This document shows, piece after piece, positions 12,439 to 23,535 of a DNA stretch of 64,000 nt. The first letter of the stretch is position 1, and every line of letters begins with the position of its first letter. The translations under genes were made by a program, and so were the position numbers. This DNA comes from Ectocarpus siliculosus (taxonomy: Eukaryota; Sar; Phaeophyceae; Ectocarpales; Ectocarpaceae), in the NCBI GenBank assembly GCA_000310025.1, contig FN649736.1:1160736-1224735 (forward strand). Reading direction: 5' to 3'. Below the pieces are notes generated by a model. It ran no database searches. It was not told where the DNA came from and saw nothing but the letters and a program-made list of their open reading frames with translations.

Positions 12439-15400
12439 TTACAGATTCCAGCCTTGCAAGTCTTCCTCTCTGAGACCGCTGCCTAGTCCAAGAGATAATC
12501 TCTTAACAGCATTGCCAACACATTATACTAGTGTTGGTGGCGACAGACTCCTTGCCATTCAGCTCCTCAGAGATGTGTCAATATCACAAGAGGGGGCACC
12601 TGCCAGGACTAACCTAGACCCCCCGACCGGCGCGCATCGATAGATATTCTTGGCGATCCACCCAGGAAGAGCCGGAAATCTGCGGCAAACGTAAGCAGGG
12701 AAAAACCTGAGAGAGATGACACCAACATGCCAACCTCGTTGGATACGGAGTTTGTTTGATACGTTGGATCTTGTACGGGAGAGACACACTCTAAGACTGC
12801 GTGTATCTCCGGGCAACTAGCTCACTAGCTCACTCACCATCGATTCCGAGCTTTTCATCGATAGAAACCGTTGCTTGTCTGAAACACTGAGTAGCAAGCG
12901 CCGCTCCGAGCCGGTCTGGATTGGCAATACCTGATTGGCGAAGGGTCAAAGTTGGGCAACACGAACGTTCGATTTGCGAAAGAAAGTGAATACAAGGGTT
13001 TTGGAAGGCTTGGGCACCGGTTTCAAAAGGATCACTACCATACCGGTGCTAAATAATACTCGACGCCGAACACAGTCTCACAATGGGGATCCGTGGCATG
13101 CAAACCGCTACTTGTATCATATCAGACACCATGAGATCCTGCACAAACCCGCCAACCTTCTGGTGCTTCAAAAAAAAGTATGTGGTTACCTTTCACGTCC
13201 TGCCCGACAGCACAGACCACTCTCAACACGCTCGCGATACACGTGGTAAGTTCTTCGAAGGTTAACTGGCCGTCTCCGTCTGTATCGAACAATGTGAACG
13301 CCACCAGTATCTGCACACCGGGGGACGGTCGACGGGCGCAAAAATATCAGTGTGAGGAAGCCAAGAGTAACAATCACTAACCAACCAAAACAAAACGATG
13401 GGCAAGGACCTGAACCAACAGGGAGTACGTTGCACAGATGTTTCCGAACTTGCACCAACCTTGTCTTTCACGGACAACTGGCATAATGTCGATATGCCGC
13501 AAGTTAAGGCAGCAAACCCCACAATTCCGTCGTTGTCTTGGAAGGCGCGGTGAATGCGCTGTGTGAGGAAGAAGGCGTCGTCCCATTCGACCGTGCCCTC
13601 ACTAGTCCCTCCCAGCTGCAAGAGGTAGCCGATACAGCGCCACATGTCGCCCAGAGCCAAAGTGCCCTGATACCGATAGATTGAAGACACAGGAAGATAT
13701 GTCTGGGTGCAAAAAGAAGGCATATTGACGGCGTGCTTCGCGTACTGAGGACTACTTGAAAGTTTGCGCTCCCTCAACAAACCGTTGTCGGAGGTATGGG
13801 TGGGGCACATATGACGAGGCCCGCAAAATAGGGGGGGGGATCTTCACGACTCACCGTCACGGTCACTTCCGCCAATATTTCCATGAGTTCCATCACGTTG
13901 AAGCAGTCCAGGCAGAGTAACTTTCTCGCGCGCATTACAATATGCTGCTTCCGCGACAAGCCTGCACCGTCTGCGTGCCCTACTTCCCTATCACCGCGAA
14001 GTGCAACATCCTCATCCGGCCGCGCATCATCTTCGCCCGCCTTTTCAATGCCCGGTGGCTCCAGTGGCTCAGCATCACGCGCAAACCCTTCTGCACCGTG
14101 TGGATTACCATCATCGGACAGCCACCCACTGAAGTCCCTTGGAGATATTCGACCATCGCCATTCCGCAATGCTTCCTCCATCATATTCGATGCTGTCAAG
14201 ATACCCAATGCCTCTGGAGCGATCCCCACCTGCTAGTACGACAAGCAGTGCAAGATTGAGAAAAAAGTGTCTGTTGCGGGATACTGTATGATCCACACAG
14301 AGATCTGACGCAATATTGCGGAAGTGCTAGCTCCAGCTGGAAATTTGAGTACGAGCCAGATCGGGCAGCTTCGCACCGGTAGTGTTTCGGAGTGGAAACA
14401 ATTGTACTTGATCCCTTTGACGAAACTAACAACTCGTTCCCACCTCTCCCTCGAGGCTTGGCTGCAGCTTGTACATGGCGCGAAACGCGGACGTGGTATA
14501 TGTTGCAATATCTCGTGCGGTAATCCCGCATTCTTCACCGCCCAGGAACAGATTGAAAATCGCTCGCATTTTCTCTTGTCGTGTATCTCCGCACAAAACC
14601 TGCCAGTTGAGATCGTCGTGGCGCTACAGAATGGTTGTCGCATGGTAGTAATATCACACCTATATCTGTTGCTTTCAACTTTTTTTATGTGTCCAACTAC
14701 CAATGTGCCGGGTTTTCAAAACGAATTCAACGAACCCCAGGGGCACGTGGAGCAACTCACACATAAGCCAAAAGATTGAGCTACCTCACTTTGGTGTGAA
14801 GCATACAAACGCAGTATCTTCGGACGCTGCTTGCATCAGATATCATGAGCATCGACATAATCTAACAGCACGACTCAGGTTAAGCGTAGTCACCAAACTA
14901 AACCACTCTCAACAACCGTCGCGCTCGAGATGTTCAGAGCTAGGACTTTATAAATCAAGTAAAACACAGACGTACCGACAGAGCGCTTGCAAACTCGCAG
15001 AAATTGACGTCCCCCGCGTTGTGTACATCAACAGCATCGAACAGGCGATTGATGACATGGTGTGCTGCCGCTGAGCTGTAGCTTTGGTCGCGAGCATTTT
15101 CTTCGTACTCCCCGACCGTCTCCCTAACTCGACTCTCGTTTTCGATCGCCGTGCGCAGACGGCGAATGCATTGATGAACCGATTGTCTTGCTAAGCGTCC
15201 TCCGTCATTCACGAAGTCTTTCAAAACTACAACAACCTGCGCAACTGAGGTATTGCACAACCGCGTGACTCGCCGCGCTTGCTCCAAACTCTCCTACGGG
15301 AGAGATCCACGGGACAAAGGTAGGGCCGACGGCGTGTTGCAGCCCAACGAGAGGTAGAGGTAGAGAAAGCAGAGCAAAGCGAAACCCAACACAATCACTA

Positions 15401-18400
15401 GAAACACTAGAAACACATCGTGTGTCGTTGCGGAGCGATGCAGCGAGGTGCAAAGCCCATGCAAGCGAGGTACCCTTCGATTCCCACTGTCAAGTGTCTG
15501 TAGCGCCGTCGCCCCGTCAAGTGACCACGAGAGGTTGGGTGGCTCTCGTGAGAAAATTCTGCAGGAATACATATACTACTGCGCCATAAATTCACTACCG
15601 CAGATCGCATACATACACATACATACACATTACTTCACATAGAAATAGTGAATATAGAACCTCGAGCACATGGGTGCATGTTAGTTCGTAGCGTAGCACT
15701 TGGTATGCAACACATAATTCTGGTCCTGCAGCAGTACGATGATGCCAAGGAAAAGCACACCAAAACGTACTTGCTGGGTGTGATCCGTACGGGCAATGGG
15801 GGTTCGGAATCGCGCAACACCCACCGAAAGAGGGGATTCGACCTCATCGAGAGTTCCCTTGCACGGGCGACCTTCTCCCCCTGTGTCCTCCTTGGAGGAC
15901 GAGCCATTGGCCGAGCGTTCAGCAAGTTTTTCCAGCTCACCCCGCAACTCATCCGGTTCCGTCCAGGAAGCCTCATTCGAGTTCGCCGCAGTGCTTGTGC
16001 TCGGATGCGCTTTCGAATGGAGCTGCAGCATATTAAAATATACAACAAGGTCGGAGTGCGCCAAAATTTGCACGGAAGCATGGGGAACACATACAAGATG
16101 GGCACCCAGGCTGGTATTTGGCACATGTCAACGACGCCGTAAACGTCTCTCACCACTAACCCGCTTACCCGTGCATGAAGGTCGACGTTCCGCTCTATTC
16201 TCTCATCATTCACGTCCAAGTCTCTCCTTTCCGTCGCTGCTGCTGTGCGAGATTCTTCCATGAGAGGTCGGGAACTCGCCAGGCCACAGCAGAAACGGAG
16301 GAAAGGTGTCAACGAAACCCTCACACAGCATGCAACTGCGCCCAAGTTGTGAAGTGATTCGGCCCAGTTCATGGAACGTATTTCCCTCACGCCCGAAGTT
16401 ACTGGTGCCCGGACGAATCTGTTCGGCGCGTATAAAACATGGTATGACACAGCGGTGGGGACACACGGGCTCATAAACAGAAATCCAGGTATGTAGCGAG
16501 CGAAGAGAGCTCCAACGAGTGTGTCACCCACACGCACTTCTTTGTCATAGCCAAAACCTTTTTCCCAGAAATATCTTGCATTCTTCGATCGGCACAAAGA
16601 AGAAGATTTCGCTCATTTGCCTGCCCTTGTGTTGCTCTACCTTGAGTACCAGTGGTGGAATTTTTCGCTGCCCAGCGTCCCATCTGGGTTCAAAACCGCA
16701 TCCTCAAACACATGAGCAGTGGCGGTTTCAGCTAAATATGCAGGATCCACGCGCTCTCCCCTTCCGCCATTCCCCGTAAGAACCCGTGCTCCCGGGTCCA
16801 CGCGAAACAATACCTGAGAGAGTGCGAAACAAGGGCATCGACGATGACGCCGAGGTTGCTGAAACACCCCGGTCACATACGAGTGAATGACTCAATGTCT
16901 TATTTGAACACCTCTTGTGCGACAATCGGAGATCGAGTCGTGGCCGCACCTTGAAAACCGCCTGTAGAAACTTCCGCATACAGTCTCGTGTGATGGAGCC
17001 CGCCGCAGTCCCGTAGACTTCGAACATCGCCCGGATACTTGCATCGTTGATGTTTCCACAGAATAAACTGATACCGCTGCTTTTTTATGGCCGTCAATTG
17101 AGGGAATTTGGGTCAAAACTACCTCAAATCCAAGTGACAAGCTGCGAGGGCCAGTCCCAACGGGATAGATCCCTGGTGAAAAATTACAAACAAATCAGAT
17201 TTCCGCCTGGACCTGAATGGGTAAGTGGAGGAAGCATCCCTTGCCACATTGCCCCCTTCGCGAGTAGTGAGACACGGGCAGCCTGGCCCATCTAGCGCTA
17301 CCGTACGTGACAACGAAGGTTCTTTTCTCCATCGCTCACCTGGCCAGATCTCTGAACGCCACGGTCTCCATTCGATCGCCGTCTAAAACTTGGTACAGTC
17401 GCGTTAGACTTATCTGCCAACACCCCGGAAACGCCAGGCGCATGGACGACAGAAAAACAAACTAAGATATACCAGTCTTTACGTACCTAGTGCCCTCCAT
17501 CCTGTCGTGGGGCGGGATGCAGGAGGCGACAGTGGCAAGATGCTCCCTACCGCGCTAAGATTGGCCATCTCGAAGTTGCGCATCACTTTTTCTTTTCATG
17601 AATATTTTTTCGCAATCCCATTTGTTGACCTTTGCTCGAAGTTTTCTGCCTAGGGTATGGTTTTGCTGCAAAATGAAGAGCTCCCACCCGGGGCCACACC
17701 GAGGAACTTCTCTGACGCTTCCCTCCTTTTTTCTTCGAGAACAGCTTCAGCAGTTCGTTGCTTCGAGTGTACTCACGAGCAAGCGCTCTTTCAGTACCAG
17801 GTACGAGCAGCAGGCAGAGCTCGCTTCGGTGGGATTCACTCCCTACGCTAGTTACTACATACAATAGACGGCTTGCCAGGTCACAACCACATTCCAATCT
17901 AACATATTCCAATCTAACAGGACACTCAGGATGCTCTTCTTGCATGTCGTGTTGACGATAGCCAAAGGGAGCTAAGAGGAAGTCATGTATCCCTACCTTG
18001 AGCTCCATCGTTTCCGCGGCGGAAAGGACGCAGCACCCGTCCTCCTGTACCAGTACACACCAGGCAGACACGCGCAGGACATATCCGGGTCACAAAGGGA
18101 ATGAATTACACTGATATGAGAATTTGCTTTGCCCCTTATGAAGCTGTTTCGACTCGGCAACATGCGTCGACAGGGGGCTTTACGAAAAACGAGCTTACCT
18201 CGAACAAAGCTCGCATGCATCCAACAAAAGCCGGTCGAGAAATTCCGCCGCTCTGGTCCACGAACGCCGACAACAATCCGAGAACAACCGTGATGTCGTA
18301 TTTCCGAAGACCTTGCAGTAAGTGTCCCCAACACCCGCCGCCTGCCGTTTCACTGCTCCTTTCGGTTTCCTCCAGGGCAGCAAAGGCCGACCTGAACCAA

Positions 18401-19581
18401 GCAGGGGAATGTTAGTAACCTTACTTCAACTGGTGGCGGGCGTTGGAATCATGGCTTGAAGTCTCGCATCGCATAGATTTCTTCTGTCTTCAGCTTGACA
18501 CTACCAACAGATGCATGCAAGACCCGATACTTGAGATGCAAACACATTTCCTGTTGGATATCTAGGCAATCCGAGACATGCATAAGCATAACTTCGTGGA
18601 TCTTCCACAACTTAGGGGGCTGCAAACACAGAGGAAGAAACAAACGAATGGTCGATTGTCAGGCGTCGAAAGGGCGGTGGGCTCTTACCAGTCGATCGTA
18701 ACGCGTCCACTCAGTGGTAATCCCTTGCGAAGGAAGAAGTCCGATGAAACAACGGCGGAGACCTCGTGCGGTAGCATCCCTGGCCAAGGCCAGTCTGCGC
18801 GGCCAGAGGCGTGGAGAACCTACGGGAGAAAAATCCAGGTTTCTTCTATTAAAAGTGCTGGAAGTGCAGCAGGGATCAAACTTGTTCGTCTCCGCAATAT
18901 CTTCGTTGCATGGTTGTGTTGAGCGGCACACGCCGCGTCAACCAGGAAATCCGAGTGCGATAGACTCGTACAACCGGTGGCAAGCGGATCGTGTACAGTT
19001 CGCGGTGTTGCTACCAGGCACATACCTTGAGAATCGAGAGGGTGAGTCCAAAAACGTCGTCGAACCCGGAATCACCATCAGGCCCTCTGTACAATCGGCA
19101 AGCGCACTGAACAAATTGTGCCATACTCGCATCGCACAGCACTGTCAGCCCTGCAGCCAAATCTTGGATGTGAAGGATTCCCCCTCGCCCGTCGTCGAAC
19201 AAACCAAATATCGCGCGGGTCGTGGACAGGGCCTCAATGCCGAGATTTTTCGCCAAGTGCTTCAAGTCGGCATCGAACTCGGCTCTGAGGACGCCCGACA
19301 AGTGAGAGGGAAGGACTCAACGATTGTAAGATGGAGCTCCCTGGCATGACTAAAGGGATCGATTCTTTCCGTGGGCGGTTTCGTGTCCACGGAAAAATGA
19401 AAGAAATGCAGCAAGGTAAGCGTACGAGATTGCAACCCTTTCCGAAGAGGTGGGTTATCCCAGCAAGATCAGCACATCGAAAGTAAGAATTAAGTTGCGG
19501 ATCAATCTCAGCGATCTGGCACAGACCTGGTCAGTTTCCCGTCACTTGCTGCAGTGGCACAGAGAGCATCCAAAACTTTGT
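12439..19581 (-). CDS. Large protein of four tandem EF-hand-type modules (5' end incomplete)
   Basis: Exons, 5' to 3' on the minus strand: 19527-19581, 19026-19284, 18689-18819, 18505-18619, 18199-18311, 17997-18044, 17340-17413, 16950-17076, 16641-16813, 16169-16274, 15771-16022, 14976-15293, 14444-14599, 13855-14229, 13460-13666, 13190-13310, 12838-12930, 12614-12679 and 12439-12467 (stop TAA). All join in phase except 18689 to 18619. The sum is about 935 residues. A module of four parts occurs four times. Its core is an EF-like segment followed by a line such as DLAAGLTVLC, DLASGISLFC, EFASALSVLC or ALTCGISTLC. A second EF-like helix follows, then a segment ending in FSGWL, HHWYS or DFRLFL. 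Only the last module keeps a canonical loop, DTDGDGQLTFEE; the others have lost ligands. I know no named family with this build. The first exon or exons and start codon are not resolved; they may lie at 19592-20260. Confidence 0.72.
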
Positions 19582-20984
19582 CTGCGGGAAACGCGAAGAG
19601 TCTCAATCTCCTTCTTAGCACCGCCAAACCTGTGTCCACCTGCATTTCATGTTTCGAGTGTTACATGTATGCAGCTTGAACGCTTTGACTTGATTGATAT
19701 ATAAAATGATAGCTATCGCACGAGGGACGGCAGTAGAGGGAATCACCTTGCCATGTGCCATCCACGTATACATTCCGAGCAACGTACATTTCCGAGCACA
19801 TCCAATTCTCACCGTGGTCCTGGGTGCATCGGGTACCACTTGTTGTACTGCGGCATGTGCCGAAAATAAATCTTGGAGAATATTTTCCAAGGTATCCTTG
19901 CAGCCTGACTCGCTTGCTTCTATTTTGTCTTTCCTCCCCGTCGCACGCCCCTGCTTTGCAGTACCTCCAAGCACAGGGACAATGCGGCATGGGGCCCGCT
20001 CCGAAAAATACTTTGGCGCTCTGGAAATGAAGCTGACTGGAAAATAAGTATCGAGAGACGGATCCACGAGCCCCGCCACCTTGATTGCACGCAGTACGAA
20101 GTGTTGCAAACGAAGTGAATAAAATATCAGCTGTGTACTGAGGAACAAACGCAAACAACGGCGATCAAAGTTCGGCGCAGCACCGCCACATATCGAAACT
20201 GGTCGACGTTGGTAGAGAGGCTGCCGATGAAAACATGCACATGTTAGCCTCCCGTCAGACATGACCGAATCTCAATATGCAGTGCGCGGCCCGACTGCCT
20301 TGTTAGTACATGTTTGCACAACCTTCAAATGTACAACTGTGTTCTTCACCTTGTCTGGGAGCGAAAACGCAGCTCTCAACGCCTGTTGAACGTCGCTGCC
20401 AGATATTCCCGGATACACAAGAAGAGCCTAACGAAACGCAGGCAGGCATTTGGGTGTTCATGGTGTGTCTGCGTTGCTGTACAGAATGCGTCTTGTACTA
20501 CATGAAACGGCAGTTTGCAGGGTTAAACGCTTCCACAAATACTACAGAAGTAAATTCGAAGGGCATTGGGGGGCCTCGGCCCAGGAGAGATACCTTACAA
20601 TTGGCGGGTGACAGCCGCTCGTTGGATAACAGTTCGCAGACCACCAGACTGGTATGAATACATCACTGCTGCGTAGAACCAGAGGACCATCGAGACGGCC
20701 AGGAATTCGGTGGGCTATGCATACATCTTTTGACCAAACGATGTATCACTTATATGCATATGACAGCTCGTGGAGCGAGCGAAGGGTCACGCGGGAAAAA
20801 GCGCAAGAAATAAAGGCGGCTAGTCTAGAGGATACGTGTACTATAGGAGTGCGTGCAATTACGGGGGCGTGCCTTCTGCAAGAATCAAGCAACAATACGG
20901 AGGATTGATGCATCAAAGGACCAGTTCCGACCCCTTGCCGCGCAGCTGTAAAATGCCCAACAGCAAAAACGCTACATGCAGCAT
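19582..20984 (-). other. Region upstream of the EF-hand gene exons; start not resolved
   Basis: An open frame on the minus strand at about 20080-19823 (DPSLDTYFPVSF ... VPDAPRTT, ending at a GTGAGA donor) could be an N-terminal exon of the EF-hand gene. Its frame does not join cleanly to the exon at 19581, and a second frame across the same donor does. I could not decide. Nothing else is recognised here. Confidence 0.35.
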
Positions 20985-21119
20985 ACCGTAAACTACACAA
21001 GATAACACCCCTCCGGTGATACATTTTTGGCTTTAAAAATCTTATCACCGGGGGTGGTATCCTGTGGGGTGTGTGGTATCTTATGTAGCCCGGGTGATAA
21101 GTGCAGCTCGCAGGGGCAC

Positions 21120-21345
21120 CTAAGGGGGTGTGATAAACCAGGGGGTGTGACAGCACGTCCGAACACCCACAGAGTGTGTTTGGGGGTGTGATAAATGAGG
21201 GGGTGTGATAAAAGGGGGGTGTGATAGCCAGTCAGTCTGAACACCCGCAAGGTGTGTTTGAGGGGGTGATAAATGAGGGGGTGTGATAAAAAGGGGGTGT
21301 GATAGCAACTCCGAACACCCACAGGGTGTGTGTTTGGGGGGGGGG
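21120..21345. repeat. Tandem array of about 75-80 bp units built on GTGTGATAAA
   Basis: The phrase GAACACCC(A/G)CA occurs near 21159, 21238 and 21312, each followed by GTGTGTTTG and two or three GGGGGTGTGATAAA words. The unit is thus about 75-80 bp, roughly three copies, ending in a run of 13 G. Single copies of the word recur near 21897. Confidence 0.75.
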
Positions 21346-21355
21346 GGGCGTACTC

Positions 21356-21890
21356 TTATGTTTTGCATGCCTTAGCGGTTAGACCATTGACCACGCGTCC
21401 TCGAGAGGACGGAGCATTATTCCCACAGGACCGATCACCGATGGCCAATCGTTCCTTCCTACTTTGCCAAAGGTGGCTCAAAAATGTCTTCCCTAGTTTG
21501 TCTATCCTACCGATGTCCCTTCCCGCCTTTTCAAACCACTTTCTACTCCCCAGTACCGCTACCGTCCTCTCCTCTCTATTCCGTGCCTCAAACATCTCCC
21601 TGTACGTCACTTGTATTCTTCCCAGCTCAGTCATGTACACTTCCCTCTCCTTTTCGTACCACGGACATTCCGCGACTACATGAACACTGTCTTCGCATTC
21701 GAAGCCGCAATCGCATTTGAACTTATCGTCTTCGTCGTCTACCGTCCTATGTCTTCGTCGACGTTCGCGAAGGCCTATGTCCCCGGTCCTGAATTTGACC
21801 TTAAGCTTTGTCCCTGCATCCATTGGTCCATGTAGGTAATCCTTGAACCCTATTCCTTCTTTCAACATTCCGTACACTTCTAGACCCTTG
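21356..21890 (-). pseudogene. Fragment of a non-LTR retrotransposon reverse transcriptase C-terminus
   Basis: The minus frame reads RTGDIGLRERRRRH, then a Cys/His cluster CDCGFECEDSVHVVAECPWY, then a helical tail. This order (basic segment, CxC..C....HVV..CP, WYEKER) is typical of the zinc-binding region near the C-terminus of LINE-type reverse transcriptases. The polymerase core and endonuclease are absent. The open frame runs back into the surrounding GTGTGATAAA repeats, so it is a captured or 5'-truncated piece and not an active element. Confidence 0.7.
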
Positions 21891-22552
21891 TTTGGGGGGG
21901 TGATAAAAAGGGGGGGTGATAACACTGCTTGTAGAGTCGAACCGCTGCTGCCGCACACTTGAAGGGGTGCCGCAAACTTGAAGTGTGGTTCTGCGGGGAT
22001 GTGGTAAAACAAAGGGGCTCAACGGAGGTAGGTGACGAAACTCCTGAGCACGTGATCTCGGTGATGACTCAACCCCCTCAACACCGAAGAAAGTTTCAAA
22101 CAAAATAACGTCAGCAACCATCGCTTGATGGAGCATGAAAAATGAAAATTTAATCGAAGGTACCTTGTCCGATATGATGCGAGGCCGTGGCCAGAGTGCG
22201 CCATCCTGCCCCATAACAAAAAAGTGGCTGCTGCATACATACCTACCTTGCTATCATCGGGTACGACCAAAACAAAATTACGCAAAGAAACCACCACCAA
22301 AAGTCGAAGACCACAAACCACTACCGTGTGACAGCAGTGTGCGATGCCCACGGGGCAGATGATGTATCACCCCGGTGATAGAAGGAGGGCCCCCGTGAAT
22401 GTATGCGGCGTAACCACGGGGTGTGTTATCTTACGTAGCCCGGGTGATAAATCGATGGTTTGTCAGAAATGCCGAAAATTACCACCGGGGTGTCGTATTC
22501 TATGGGGGGTGTGGTTTCTTATGTGGGTGTGTTATCTTGTGTAGTTTACGGT

Positions 22553-23519
22553 TCTGTCGTGGTTGGAGGGTTGGTCTGCACCTCTACACACACACATTGC
22601 TGTAAAATGTTCAACAGCAAACAAGAATACCGCAATACTGTCGTGGTGTGCGGTTGGTCCGCACCTTTGGTTGCCTGCGCACACAGATCTGCAATTGTTC
22701 GAGGACCCACAACAAGTAACTGCTATGTCAGCAGTAGTAGTCTAGTCTTCACAAAACGTACGTAGACTAGATTTAGTCGTGTGACTACCTACTACCGTCG
22801 TCTTGCCGCGAAGGAACACTCTTTTAGTTCTCCTCAGAGGAGGTAGAAGCGTAATGGGAAACGTTGTAAGGAGGCGCCCTCTAATGTGGCAACGTGGTAC
22901 AAAACACTTGGATCCAACACGAGAGGCGGGGTCGGCACCAAACTAACATACGTCCACTTGCGTGGATGTGCGTGTACATGAATCGTTCCACCTCGGAACA
23001 AATCCGAGCGAGTTGCATTTTTTGAAAAGTTGTGTTTTCTACGAAAGAGGTTTCGAGGGTTCATGGTTCATGGCCATGCCGCATGCCTCTTTCTTCTTTG
23101 TCTGCGCGTGGCAATATGACCCCCAACACCGTACCTTTGTTAGCATTCCTTGCGGATCTTGTACGTTCACCGCAAAGCATTCCATGCCGCCGCCGTCATG
23201 AGAGCCAGCGAGATATCGCACAGACTGCTAAGAACGTTGCGGGGCCACACATACAGGATTTCGCCATACCCATCGGTGCGCTAGCTCTGACCCCCTCGCA
23301 CACAGGCACCCCGGGATCGGCTGCCACACAGGGCAGGGGACCGCTGCTGGACAAAAATAGCGAGAGGGGGGGGAGCTCACTTACGGACAGATTCATCTCC
23401 TAGATCCAACGAGGCAAAAAGAAGTTCGACACCAAGTTGTACCTGCTTCTGGGCGTATTTTGGCGGGACAAACCTTTGCTCTACGGGCGGCGCTGCTAGG
23501 GGTAGCGGAGAGGGAGCGG
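22553..23519. other. Intergenic region before the HDAC gene
   Basis: Contains the expected HDAC promoter at its right end; no TATA box is clear. A minus-strand open frame that starts inside HDAC exon 1 enters this region (see its own entry). Nothing else recognised. Confidence 0.4.
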
Positions 23520-23535
23520 ATGGCGTCTCTTCCAT
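23378..23535 (-). CDS. Possible first exon of an unknown antisense gene overlapping HDAC exon 1
   Basis: From an ATG at 23535-23533 the minus strand reads [20 protein letters not shown] and then PPKYAQKQVQLGVELLFASL up to a very good donor (GTC C^GTAAGTGAG) near 23384. The composition is protein-like. The start overlaps HDAC exon 1 (23520-23580) head to head. I could not find a following exon that joins well, so this may be chance. No family recognised. Confidence 0.3.

Larger units (their letters stand above)
20985..22552. mobile_element. 1.57 kb element with 24 bp terminal inverted repeats, repeat-rich interior
   Basis: The ends are the same 24 bp in opposite orientation: it begins ACCGTAAACTACACAAGATA (20985) and ends with its reverse complement at 22552. 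Inside are many GTGTGATAAA units, a tandem array, and a block CGTAGCCCGGGTGATAA that occurs near both ends in direct orientation. The middle carries a non-LTR reverse transcriptase fragment. A short block GCTGTAAAATG..CAACAGCAAA lies just outside the left end (20945) and 50 bp outside the right end (22600), also in direct orientation. Confidence 0.65.

Noticed and set aside
15635-16597. 320-residue open frame on the minus strand
   Set aside because: It runs through an intron and several exon frames of the EF-hand gene. Only the part 16169-16274 is used as an exon in that frame, supported by splice sites and phase.
21120-21345. Repeat array resembling a CRISPR
   Set aside because: Units are not constant repeats with unique spacers, the word GTGTGATAAA is itself tandem, and the setting is a eukaryotic genome.
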